Source: Lachnospiraceae bacterium OM04-12BH
GTDB taxonomy: Bacteria > Bacillota > Clostridia > Lachnospirales > Lachnospiraceae
NCBI GenBank assembly: GCA_003490145.1
Contig: QULQ01000006.1
Location: forward strand, 142,901 to 206,900
Length of the DNA stretch: 64,000 nucleotides
Reading direction: 5' to 3'
Shown: piece by piece, positions 18,070 through 26,683 of the stretch
Numbering within the stretch: the first letter of the stretch is position 1
Layout of the letters: every line of letters begins with the position of its first letter
The notes under the pieces: generated by a model
Databases searched by the model: none
What the model was told of the DNA's origin: nothing
The model's input: the letters and a program-made list of their open reading frames with translations, nothing else
Position numbers and translations under genes: made by a program

Positions 18070-19589
18070 CAGATTCGATTTCGCTTTCTGTAGTCTAAAG
18101 GCTTGAGACCGAATTGTTTTACAAATACCTGGCTGAAATACTGGGGTGAAGAATAGCCGGTTGCTTCGCTGATTTCATAAATCTTCTGGTTTGTTTCCTT
18201 AAGAAGCTGGCAGGCTTTCTGCATACGGTAAGTGGTAATATAATCGCCCACAGTTTCTCCGGTTTCCGTCTTGAAAATACGTGAAAAGTGTGTAACAGAA
18301 AGACCGATATGATCAGCAATTTCCTGTAAAGACAGCTCGGGATTATCACAGTGCTTCGTGATATAAGAGATGGCCTGCCGGCTGTCATGGGACAGAGAGT
18401 CCTTTTCTATGAGAAGCTTATATTGATTGATAAGAAAAGCTGATAGAGAAGGGAGATCTTTGCAGTTTTCATAATCTGGTTTAGGAGCAGGATTGGGCAG
18501 CCTGTGCTCCAGAAAGGAAAGACAGACCTGGAGAAATTCAAATAACCCAGTATAATTTCTGCTGTATGTAATAGTTTTTAGCTGCTCTTCCAGAAAGTAT
18601 GGGAGACGTTCCGGGGTTTCCTGATAAAGACGTATCAGGGTGTCTTCCTTGAAATCTGTTCTGATACCAGAAACAGAAAGAGAAGGACTGTCTAGAGGGA
18701 GAATTTGCTTCCCTTTCAAAAAATACCGGCCACGAAGAGGTGTCTGTTTTCGAAAATAGTCCGTATGGATTTCCTCCAGAGTCAGAGAAAACTGGCTGTA
18801 GAAGAAGGAATAGCTATAGGGAAGCTTCTGCGCCAGAAGGTCAAGGATAACCTGACCGTACTGTCTTAGCATATCCATGATCTGAAGAATAGAAGAAGGG
18901 GAAGAAAGATCCAGTATAATAATAACCTTGTTATTAAATGCAATATAGGAACAGAGCTGATGAATGGTCTTAAAACTGAAATCTTCTATATAAGGCAGTG
19001 CAGACTGAATGATGGACAGTGCAGTGACTGGGTGATCAGCCGAAATATCATCTGTCAGGGGATACAGAATATCCGGTGTGATGACACAGTAGAAAAATTG
19101 TCTGTTCCTGTAAGAAGAAAGTGCTGATGGCAGAACTGCTGTACCGGAGTTAAAATATTCCCGGAAAAGCTTTTGAAGGTGGGAATAGGCTTCTGCATGG
19201 TGAGAGAGCATTTTGACACGGATTTTCTTCAGCTTTTTTGTTAAAAGCTGTGAAGTGATCTCATCTTTAATCAGATAATCCTCCACACCCTGTTGGAAGG
19301 CTCTTTTCATATAGTCGATTTCGGCATATGCAGTCAGAAGCAGAAAAACCAGATCTGGAAAATCTTTTCTGGCTTCTTCAATTAAGGTTATACCATCCAT
19401 TCCCGGCATACTGATATCTGTGATAACCAGATCAATCGGTTTTTCGGAAAGAAGCTTCAGAGCCTGTTTTCCAGAACGTGCAGTTCCTATGATTTTAAAG
19501 CCTGTTTCTTCCCAGTTGATTATGGACAGAAGATCCTCTATGGCAAGATATTCATCATCTACAAGTAACACCTTTAATAGATTGGACAT
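18069..19589 (-). CDS. YesN-type response regulator with AraC DNA-binding domain
   Basis: An N-terminal receiver domain (residues 1-120) has the acidic pocket VDDEYLA, phospho-acceptor Asp in VITDISMPGMDG and a conserved Lys in YLIKDE. A long middle region of about 280 residues is followed by two helix-turn-helix motifs of AraC type (about 405-505, LSLQEIADHIGLSVTHFSRIFK and YEISEATGYSSPQYFSQVFVKQFG). ATG 19589 has AGGAGG upstream. It is transcribed away from the sugar ABC operon, so its target is probably the shared 170-bp intergenic region. Confidence 0.93.
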   Translation of the reverse strand: MSNLLKVLLVDDEYLAIEDLLSIINWEETGFKIIGTARSGKQALKLLSEKPIDLVITDISMPGMDGITLIEEARKDFPDLVFLLLTAYAEIDYMKRAFQQGVEDYLIKDEITSQLLTKKLKKIRVKMLSHHAEAYSHLQKLFREYFNSGTAVLPSALSSYRNRQFFYCVITPDILYPLTDDISADHPVTALSIIQSALPYIEDFSFKTIHQLCSYIAFNNKVIIILDLSSPSSILQIMDMLRQYGQVILDLLAQKLPYSYSFFYSQFSLTLEEIHTDYFRKQTPLRGRYFLKGKQILPLDSPSLSVSGIRTDFKEDTLIRLYQETPERLPYFLEEQLKTITYSRNYTGLFEFLQVCLSFLEHRLPNPAPKPDYENCKDLPSLSAFLINQYKLLIEKDSLSHDSRQAISYITKHCDNPELSLQEIADHIGLSVTHFSRIFKTETGETVGDYITTYRMQKACQLLKETNQKIYEISEATGYSSPQYFSQVFVKQFGLKPLDYRKRNRI

Positions 19590-19699
19590 ATCATTTTCCT
19601 CCTGCGTTTGCTGGTTTCATTGTACCATAATTTAAAAATGGGTAAAGAGAGATGAAGGAAAAATGAAAGGATAGTAAACAAAATGGTAGGATTTTGTAT

Positions 19700-19727
19700 T
19701 TGGTGGCAGGAAAGATGTTGATATACT
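19700..19727 (+). promoter_or_regulatory. Possible promoter of the galactoside ABC operon
   Basis: TTGGTG (19700-19705) and TATACT (19722-19727) with 16 bp spacing stand about 34 bp before the first start codon. The weak -35 box fits a promoter that needs an activator such as the divergently encoded AraC-type regulator. Confidence 0.45.
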
Positions 19728-19760
19728 TTAGTTATCTTGAAGGAAAGGAGCAGTGAGAGT

Positions 19761-21263
19761 GTGAAAAAGGAAGCAATTTTGCAGGTGAACGGCATCTATA
19801 AAAGCTTTGGTGTTGTAAAAGCCCTGAAGGATGTCAGTATTTCTTTTTTGCCAGGTGAAATACATGGATTGATTGGTGAAAATGGTTCCGGAAAATCGAC
19901 TCTGTCTTCTATTATAAGTGGTATTTATTCCTGTAATCAGGGAGAAATGATCCTGGATGGAAAAGTTTATAAACCCACGAGCATTATGGATGGAGAAAAA
20001 CATGGGATCTGCATGATTGTTCAGGAAATGGGAACAATCGGAGGTATTACTGTTGCAGCCAATGTATTTGCCGGTAAGGAGGAGCTGTTTTCCAGACTGG
20101 GGATTGTCAATCGGAAGGCAATGAACAGGGCTGCCCAGGAGGCACTTGATAAAATAGGAGCCTCTTATATTAAGGCAGAGAACAAAATTGATGAAGAATC
20201 TTTTGAAAACAGAAAAATTGTGGAAATTGCCAGGGCAATGTTCAACGATGTCAAGGTACTCATCATTGATGAGACAACAACGGCATTATCCCAAAAAGGC
20301 AGGGAACTGATCTATCAGATTATGGACAGACTTAAAGATGAAAATAAAGTGGTTATTTTCATATCCCATGATCTGGACGAATTGACAGAACACTGTAATA
20401 CAGTTACCGTACTGCGTGATGGTGTTTACATAAAGACCCTGCATGGAGAAGAAATTCAGCCGGATGTTATGCGGCAGCTTATGATCGGAAGAGAAGTTCA
20501 GGATAATTATTACCGTGATGATTATGATGATTACCGTGGTGGTGAAGATGTCATTACCGTGGAAAATGTCTGCACAGAAGGTGGATTGAAAAATGTATCA
20601 TTTGCGCTGAAAAAGGGAGAAATTCTTGGAATAGGCGGGTTGACAGATAGCGGTATGCATGATCTGGGAAGGACAGTATTCGGACTGGAAAAATGTGAAA
20701 AGGGAAGTGTTTATCTTTCTTCGTCTAGTGAAAAAATCCAGTCACCACAGAAGGCTATCAGACATAAGATCGGATATGTGTCCAAGAACCGTGATAAAGA
20801 ATCTATTTTGAACCAGTCCAATATTATGGATAATATTTGTCTTCCTTCATATGACAAGATTAAGCAGGGTATTTATATTGCACCAAAAGCAGAAAAGAAT
20901 CTGGCGGAGCAGGAAAGTAATGTCTTAAAGATCAAGATGAGTTCTTTAAAACAGCTATGTGGTCAATTGTCAGGAGGTAACAAACAGAAAGTTGCACTGG
21001 CGAAATGGCTTGGTAATGATTCGGATATTCTGATACTGGACTGTCCGACCAGAGGAATTGATGTAGGTGTAAAAGCTGCAATCTATAAACTAATGGATGA
21101 TTACCGTAAGGAAGGAAAATCTATTCTGATGATTTCAGAGGAATTGCCGGAGCTCATAGGTATGAGTGATAGAATACTGATCTTAAAGGACGGCATGATA
21201 TCAAAAGAATTTGACAGAAGCAGAGACCTGACAGAGTCAGAGGCCATTAAATACATGATCTAA
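19761..21263 (+). CDS. Sugar ABC transporter, double ATP-binding protein (RbsA/MglA type)
   Basis: Two ABC domains are fused (residues about 1-245 and 255-500). The first has Walker A GENGSGKSTL and Walker B VLIIDETTT; the second has a degenerate nucleotide site (GGLTDSGMHD in place of a Walker A) but an intact signature QLSGGNKQKVALAKWL and Walker B LILDCPTRGIDVGVK. This asymmetry is normal for CUT2-class sugar importers. GTG 19761 is preferred because AAGGAAAGGAG sits about 10 bp upstream, while the in-frame TTG at 19737 precedes that site. It is the first gene of a five-gene operon. Confidence 0.93.
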   Translation: MKKEAILQVNGIYKSFGVVKALKDVSISFLPGEIHGLIGENGSGKSTLSSIISGIYSCNQGEMILDGKVYKPTSIMDGEKHGICMIVQEMGTIGGITVAANVFAGKEELFSRLGIVNRKAMNRAAQEALDKIGASYIKAENKIDEESFENRKIVEIARAMFNDVKVLIIDETTTALSQKGRELIYQIMDRLKDENKVVIFISHDLDELTEHCNTVTVLRDGVYIKTLHGEEIQPDVMRQLMIGREVQDNYYRDDYDDYRGGEDVITVENVCTEGGLKNVSFALKKGEILGIGGLTDSGMHDLGRTVFGLEKCEKGSVYLSSSSEKIQSPQKAIRHKIGYVSKNRDKESILNQSNIMDNICLPSYDKIKQGIYIAPKAEKNLAEQESNVLKIKMSSLKQLCGQLSGGNKQKVALAKWLGNDSDILILDCPTRGIDVGVKAAIYKLMDDYRKEGKSILMISEELPELIGMSDRILILKDGMISKEFDRSRDLTESEAIKYMI

Positions 21264-21277
21264 AGGGAGCTGAGAAG

Positions 21278-22207
21278 ATGAAAATAAAAGAAAAAATTAA
21301 AATAAGAGAAATCGTTCCGTTCCTGAGCCTGATTGCTGTTATTCTTTTCTTTGAAATTGTTACAAATGGAACCTTGCTTACTTTCAAAAACATGAAACTG
21401 ATTTTTAATCAGGCATTTGTACTGATAATAGGAAGCGTAGCATGCAGCTTTATTGTTGCACAGGGAGATGTAGACTTTTCAATGGGATCCATGGTCGGAA
21501 TCACAGCAGTATGTGCAGCATGGGTTTCACAGGCAGCAGGAGGACTGGCACTTCCGGCAGCTATGATCCTGGGAGCTGTACTGGGTGTTATCAATGGTAT
21601 TTTGTTTGTAAAATTCAAGATTCCTTCATTCGTTGTAACACTGAGTACATTAATGATACTGAGAGGGCTGACAATTTTTATAGCAGGAGGAGGTTCAGTC
21701 AGTGTACCTTTTTCCCTTTATAAATATGACAGCTTTCCCTTAAAACTGGTTTTATGTATCGTAGTGATCCTGGCAGCCACATTCTGCTTTAATTACACAA
21801 AGCTTGGAAAATGGAGCAAGGCAATTGGATCGGGTATTACAGCAGCACATCAATCGGGAGTGCCTGTTGGAAAAATGAGATTGTTTGGATATGGACTTTC
21901 TGCAGCAATGTGTGGTTTGTGTGGCTTCTTTAATATGGTACGTGCCGGATCTGCAGCAACTAATACGGGAAACTTCTTTGAAACAGATGTATTGATAGCA
22001 TTGGTGCTTGGAGGAATGCCGCTGTCAGGAGGATCCACATCCAAAATACGATGTGCGGTAATCGGAAGTCTGACACTGGCCATTCTGATTAATGGTATGG
22101 TATGTTGGAATCTGAATGAAAAGGTACAGCAGGGTATCAAGGGAATTATTTTCCTGATTGCTGTCTGGCTCACTTTTGATAAGAAAAATACATCACTGAT
22201 CAAATAA
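21278..22207 (+). CDS. Sugar ABC transporter permease 1 (RbsC family)
   Basis: The 309-residue protein has eight to ten membrane helices and the family motif GKWSKAIGSGITAAHQSGVPVGKMRLFGYGLSAAMCGL, in which the cytoplasmic coupling loop lies. DTNTGNFFETDVLIALVLGGMPLSGG-like residues near 230 are typical of RbsC/BPD_transp_2. It follows the ATPase by 14 bp. Together with the second permease (23456) it probably forms a heterodimeric channel, unlike the RbsC homodimer. Confidence 0.9.
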   Translation: MKIKEKIKIREIVPFLSLIAVILFFEIVTNGTLLTFKNMKLIFNQAFVLIIGSVACSFIVAQGDVDFSMGSMVGITAVCAAWVSQAAGGLALPAAMILGAVLGVINGILFVKFKIPSFVVTLSTLMILRGLTIFIAGGGSVSVPFSLYKYDSFPLKLVLCIVVILAATFCFNYTKLGKWSKAIGSGITAAHQSGVPVGKMRLFGYGLSAAMCGLCGFFNMVRAGSAATNTGNFFETDVLIALVLGGMPLSGGSTSKIRCAVIGSLTLAILINGMVCWNLNEKVQQGIKGIIFLIAVWLTFDKKNTSLIK

Positions 22208-22232
22208 ATATAAAAGGAAAAGGAGAGAACAT

Positions 22233-23441
22233 ATGAAAAAGAGAATCATAGCGTTACTTACTAGTATGACACTTGTTATCAGTACAGTGTTAATGGGATG
22301 TGGGAGTGCAGAAAGCACAACAGGAGAATCGGAGCAGGAGACAGCTGAAGAGACAACAGAAACTGCACAGGCTTCCGATAAGCTCCCTGAAAAGTTTAAA
22401 ATTGGTGTTGTCATCTGGTCAACGACAGATGATCTGGGTGGTGCAAGTGCCAGACTGCTTGACTATGCATCTGATGTTATCGGCTGTGAAATGGTTTATA
22501 ACACCAACATTTCTTCCCCGGAGAGTCAGATTACAGCAACAGAAAATCTGATAGCAGCTGGATGTAATGCAATCGCAATCTGTAATTACAGTGATGATAT
22601 TCTTCCGAAAATTACCAGTCTTTGCGAAGAAAATGAAGTATATTTCACATTGATCTGGAGAAGTATTTCAGATCCGGAGGTCAAAGAGATCGTGGAGGCA
22701 AGCCCGTATTATCTGGGAAATACCTGTGAGAGTGAAGAAGAAACAGGATATATGATGGGTAAAAGCTTTTATGAAAAGGGCTGCAAGAATATCGCTGTCA
22801 TAACAATGGAAAAGGGAGATGCGACTGCTGATGCCCGAGATGCCGGTTTTGACAGAGCATGTGAAGAATTTGGTATGAACAGAATCAGTGAAGTAAGAAA
22901 CAATACACTGACAGCAGAAGAAACAACAAAGGCAGTTGAAAATTTCCTGGCATCATTCCCTGAAATGGACGGTATTTTTGTAACAGGTGGAAGCAACACG
23001 ATTCTGGAAGGTGTGATTCAGGCACTTGCTCTGCATAACAAAACAGGTGAAGTAAAAGTAGCATGTATCGATTTTATATCTGATCTTGACAAGTATATTG
23101 AAGAGGGAGCTATTGATGCTATCTCCGGAGGTCATTTCGTAGATCCGTTATTCTCTTATATGCTTATGGTAAACAAACTTGCTGGAACACCTCTTTCTGA
23201 CAAATGTGAACAGATAGACCTTAATTTTATTAACCTGCAGTCTCCTGAAGATGCAAGAAACTATTACGAATACTGTGAGGGTGACAGTTATCCTTATAAT
23301 GAAGAAGAAATCAGAAATATGGTGAAATATTTTAATCCTGATATGACCATTGATCAGTTAAAGGAAATTGCGTCAGCTTATAGTATTGATGACGTTGTAA
23401 GCAGGCATGGAGAAGGTGCCACAGACACAGCAAATAATTAA
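22233..23441 (+). CDS. Sugar ABC transporter substrate-binding lipoprotein
   Basis: A signal peptide ends in VLMGCGS, so Cys is lipidated; an acidic linker rich in Glu and Thr follows (residues 25-50). The rest fits a periplasmic-binding type I fold (peripla_BP_4): FKIGVVIWSTTDDLGG near residue 55, AAGCNAIAICNYSDDILP near 110, MDGIFVTGGSNTILEG near 250, and VACIDFISD near 275. It would capture a galactoside outside the cell and deliver it to the two permeases. The specific ligand is inferred from the linked galactosidases. Confidence 0.9.
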   Translation: MKKRIIALLTSMTLVISTVLMGCGSAESTTGESEQETAEETTETAQASDKLPEKFKIGVVIWSTTDDLGGASARLLDYASDVIGCEMVYNTNISSPESQITATENLIAAGCNAIAICNYSDDILPKITSLCEENEVYFTLIWRSISDPEVKEIVEASPYYLGNTCESEEETGYMMGKSFYEKGCKNIAVITMEKGDATADARDAGFDRACEEFGMNRISEVRNNTLTAEETTKAVENFLASFPEMDGIFVTGGSNTILEGVIQALALHNKTGEVKVACIDFISDLDKYIEEGAIDAISGGHFVDPLFSYMLMVNKLAGTPLSDKCEQIDLNFINLQSPEDARNYYEYCEGDSYPYNEEEIRNMVKYFNPDMTIDQLKEIASAYSIDDVVSRHGEGATDTANN

Positions 23442-23455
23442 GGGTGGAATAGACT

Positions 23456-24403
23456 ATGAAGCAGAAAATAAAGTGGAAAAATATGATAATTCCAATAGCA
23501 ATGCCGTTGATCGTATTTTTGGTATTTTTCATTTGTCAGCCGGAGCGCTTTGGAACACCGGCAGGAATTATGATCATGCTTCAGCAATCAGTTATTAATT
23601 CAATTATCGGATTCGGACTCAGTCTGAATCTGGTAATTGATACATGGGATTTTTCAGCAGGAGCACAGCTGGTACTGGCAGGGCTGATCGGAGCATATTA
23701 TTCTCAGTATTATGGACTTGCAGGTTTGATTCTGATTACGATTCTGGTAGCAACATTGCTGGGAGCATTGACAGGACTTGTATATTTTGTATTTAAAATC
23801 CCTTCTATTATAGTGACAATTGGAATGATGCTGGTTTATGAATCAATTGGTTCGCTGTATCATGGTGGTGCAAATGTTACGATAGATATGGGAATCAGTT
23901 TCCTCGGCAGATCGCCTGGAATCTTTATCGTAGGTATTTTAACATATATTTTGGCTTATGTGATCTATCATCATACAAAATTCGGTTACAATGTACGGGC
24001 AGTAGGAAATGGAGAGGCTACAGCGAAAAGCATAGGTATTAATTCCATAAAAATTCGTTTCCTGTGTTTTGTAGTAGGAGGTATTTTTGTCGGAATTGCC
24101 AGTTTCCTGCAGGTAAGTTATGGTGGAGCAATTGCCCCGAAGACGGGAATGAATACGATGTCTATGGTGTTCCCTCCTTTTATGGGAGTTTTTATTGGAC
24201 AGTATCTGGAAAGATATTGTGATATTATGCTTGGTATTTTCCTTGGAGTATTCTCAATGACAATGATCAATACAGGTCTGATTGCCATGGGATTGCCCGG
24301 AACACTTCAGCAGGTTGTAACAGGATGCTTTATGTTAATCTTTATGGCAATCAGTATCAACAGAGAACAGGCAGTATTAAAGAGCGGAAAGGCAGCGGCG
24401 TAA
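23456..24403 (+). CDS. Sugar ABC transporter permease 2 (RbsC family)
   Basis: The protein has 315 residues with multiple membrane helices and the coupling-loop region KFGYNVRAVGNGEATAKSIGINSIKIRFLCF typical of the family. It starts 14 bp after the binding protein and its stop abuts the ATG of the GH42 gene, so transporter and enzyme are co-translated. Its sequence differs clearly from permease 1, supporting a heterodimer. Confidence 0.9.
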   Translation: MKQKIKWKNMIIPIAMPLIVFLVFFICQPERFGTPAGIMIMLQQSVINSIIGFGLSLNLVIDTWDFSAGAQLVLAGLIGAYYSQYYGLAGLILITILVATLLGALTGLVYFVFKIPSIIVTIGMMLVYESIGSLYHGGANVTIDMGISFLGRSPGIFIVGILTYILAYVIYHHTKFGYNVRAVGNGEATAKSIGINSIKIRFLCFVVGGIFVGIASFLQVSYGGAIAPKTGMNTMSMVFPPFMGVFIGQYLERYCDIMLGIFLGVFSMTMINTGLIAMGLPGTLQQVVTGCFMLIFMAISINREQAVLKSGKAAA

Positions 24404-26344
24404 ATGATATTTGGTGCAGATTATTATCCGGAGCACTGGCCGGAAGAGAGATGGCGGGAAGATGCAGCACTTATGAAGAAGATTGGTATCAACACCATTC
24501 GCATCGGAGAATTTGGATGGTCTGTCATAGAGAGAAAGGAGGGAGAAATTGACTTTTCTCTTTATGACAGAGCTATTTCTTTGTTTGCTGAGTATGGTAT
24601 CCAGACGATTATGGGAACACCGACAGCAGCTCCGCCCGCATGGTTGTGCCAGAAATATCCAGACATCTATATGATGAACCGGCATGGAGATATGCGGGGC
24701 TATGGCAGTAGAAGACATTATTGCTATAATCATAAAGGCTACCGGAAAGAAACGGAACGGGTTGTAAAAATGGTTGCCAGACATTACAGCCATAATGACA
24801 ATGTTATTGCATGGCAGGTTGATAATGAACTTGGATGTGAAGATGATGTCCTTTGCTACTGCGACAGATGCAGGAAAGCGTTTACTGACTGGCTGATAAG
24901 AAAATATGGGACACTGGAAAGAGTGAATGAAGCATGGGGAACTGTGTTCTGGAGTCAGACTTATACAGAATGGGAACAGATCATTGTTCCAAAAGATACT
25001 GTTGTAGATGGCTATACGGGAAATGGACACAATCCTGGACTGATGCAGGATTTTAAACGTTTTTCTTCAGACTCAATGTACAGATACGCAAAGCTGCAGA
25101 CGGAGATTTTAAGAGAAGAAAGCAACAAAATAATTACGCATAATATGGTATCGGAGCAGAGTGATAATTACAGGCTGGCGGAACTTTTTGATACGATAGG
25201 GTATGATGCATATCCCTATTCGGAATGGGATCATAATTCACCTGGGAGGATCGGTTTTCTGTATGATCTGTCGAGAGGATATGCGGATAAACCGCTGTGG
25301 ATTCTGGAGCAGCAGAGTGGTCCGTGCGGATGGAATGTACTTGGAGAAACCCCAAAGAGTGGACAGCTAAAACTCTGGAGCCAGCAGGCAGCATCAAGAG
25401 GAATAGAAGCACTGATTTATTTCAGATGGAGGACATGTCCGTTTGGTGCAGAACAGTACTGGTATGGAATCCTGGATCATGATGGGGTGCCGGGAAAAAG
25501 ATATCAGGAAATTGGGCAGGCTATCAGCAGTATTCAGGAAAATGAGGAGTATCTCAGACTTCCCGAGAAAAAGAAGGTTCTATTAGTATATGATTATGAT
25601 AATAAATTCTGTCATGATGAGCAGCCACATGTACGGGGCTTTGTGTATAAGGAAGAGGTTGTACGGTATTATGAGGCTTTGAGAAGGATACATGTACCAG
25701 TCAGAGTGGGGAGTCTTGCAGAAAATCTGGATGCATATGAGTTGGTTATTTTACCGTTTATCAGCATGATAGGCAAAGAAGATGCTGAAAGAATAAGCAG
25801 ATATGTAAAAAATGGTGGAAATATCATTTTGACACCATTTTCAGGACAGAGAAGGATTAATAATCAGATCACGACAGAAATATTGCCGGGAGTTTTTCGA
25901 AATATGAGTGGTGTTACCATCGCATCATTTCATGCAATGGAAAGGGAAATTATACCCTATGAAGAAATAGGAAATATGCAGTTATGGCGGGAAGAACTGA
26001 AACTGGACAATGCAGAAAGCTTTAGAAAGAACTGGATCAGTCCAGAAGGAGGTCCACTGGTTTCAGAAAACAGATATGGAAACGGACGAGTATTTTATAT
26101 CAGCTGTTGTATGGAAGCCTATGACAGAATGTTACAGGAGATATGCAGAGAAACGGGAACAGCGTCAGGTTATGGGGATATTCCAGAGTGTGTGGAATGT
26201 ATAGAAAAAAGTAATTGCCTGATCCTGATGAATCATTCCGGGGAAAAGCAGCAGGTTTTGCTGAAGGGATACAGGGACATCAGAAATGAAAAGAGCAGCA
26301 TAATAATGGAAGAATATGGATTTGCAGTGGCTGTCAGTTCCTGA
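24404..26344 (+). CDS. Beta-galactosidase, glycoside hydrolase family 42
   Basis: It splits beta-galactosides in the cytoplasm. The TIM barrel starts with FGADYYPEHW; acid/base Glu142 lies in WQVDNE and the nucleophile Glu302 in WILEQQSG. A cysteine cluster C-E-D-D-V-L-C-Y-C-D-R-C (residues about 144-155) matches the zinc site of GH42 trimers. The trimerisation domain (about 385-590) and a short C-terminal domain follow; 646 residues is normal, and there is no signal peptide. It is the last gene of the ABC operon; its stop codon lies inside the terminator hairpin. Confidence 0.95.
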   Translation: MIFGADYYPEHWPEERWREDAALMKKIGINTIRIGEFGWSVIERKEGEIDFSLYDRAISLFAEYGIQTIMGTPTAAPPAWLCQKYPDIYMMNRHGDMRGYGSRRHYCYNHKGYRKETERVVKMVARHYSHNDNVIAWQVDNELGCEDDVLCYCDRCRKAFTDWLIRKYGTLERVNEAWGTVFWSQTYTEWEQIIVPKDTVVDGYTGNGHNPGLMQDFKRFSSDSMYRYAKLQTEILREESNKIITHNMVSEQSDNYRLAELFDTIGYDAYPYSEWDHNSPGRIGFLYDLSRGYADKPLWILEQQSGPCGWNVLGETPKSGQLKLWSQQAASRGIEALIYFRWRTCPFGAEQYWYGILDHDGVPGKRYQEIGQAISSIQENEEYLRLPEKKKVLLVYDYDNKFCHDEQPHVRGFVYKEEVVRYYEALRRIHVPVRVGSLAENLDAYELVILPFISMIGKEDAERISRYVKNGGNIILTPFSGQRRINNQITTEILPGVFRNMSGVTIASFHAMEREIIPYEEIGNMQLWREELKLDNAESFRKNWISPEGGPLVSENRYGNGRVFYISCCMEAYDRMLQEICRETGTASGYGDIPECVECIEKSNCLILMNHSGEKQQVLLKGYRDIRNEKSSIIMEEYGFAVAVSS

Positions 26345-26356
26345 CAGCCACTTTAC
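26326..26356 (+). terminator. Hairpin terminator overlapping the GH42 stop
   Basis: AGTGGCTGTCAG (26326-26337) and CTGACAGCCACT (26341-26352) form a perfect 12-pair stem with a three-base loop. The following T stretch is short (TTTA), so termination may be partial or the hairpin may protect the 3' end. Confidence 0.65.
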
Positions 26357-26419
26357 CACGTTAAAATTTATTAAATAGTTTAAAAAATTCTTATAATTAA
26401 AAATATTTCAAATTAGGAC

Positions 26420-26448
26420 TTGACTTTTAATGATCGCACATATATAAT
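26420..26448 (+). promoter_or_regulatory. Promoter of tRNA-Pro
   Basis: TTGACT (26420-26425) and TATAAT (26443-26448) are 17 bp apart and stand 13 bp before the mature tRNA. Confidence 0.85.
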
Positions 26449-26461
26449 AAATCTTGCGTTT

Positions 26462-26534
26462 CGGGGTGTGGCTCAGGTGGTAGAGCGCTACTTTAGGGAA
26501 GTAGAGGCCGCAAGTTCAAGTCTTGTCACTCCGA
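26462..26534 (+). tRNA. tRNA-Pro (anticodon AGG)
   Basis: A full cloverleaf can be folded. Acceptor arm CGGGGTG/CACTCCG has one G-T pair; the D-arm stem is GCTC/GAGC; the anticodon stem is CTACT/AGTAG with loop TTAGGGA, giving anticodon AGG and G37; the T arm is GCAAG/CTTGT with loop TTCAAGT. Length is 73 with discriminator A. CCA is not encoded (CTT follows). AGG reads the proline codon CCU; most bacteria use UGG or GGG for proline, so this isoacceptor is unusual. Confidence 0.9.
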
Positions 26535-26540
26535 CTTGGA

Positions 26541-26582
26541 AACCTCACAGTATTTAGGAAATAAGTACTGTGAGGTTTTTTG
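26541..26582 (+). terminator. Terminator after tRNA-Pro
   Basis: AACCTCACAGTA (26541-26552) pairs perfectly with TACTGTGAGGTT (26566-26577), followed by a T run. Confidence 0.9.
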
Positions 26583-26595
26583 CTTTTGTTTTTTA

Positions 26596-26624
26596 TTGAC
26601 AATATTTCTGATATGAGATAGGAT
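26596..26624 (+). promoter_or_regulatory. Promoter of the livJ-like gene
   Basis: TTGACA (26596-26601) and TAGGAT (26619-26624) lie 17 bp apart, about 60 bp before the start codon. Confidence 0.7.
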
Positions 26625-26683
26625 AGCATTTGAAAAAAATTAAGAAGTTGATGGGAATGAGCTTTCCCGGGAGGAGGAATATT

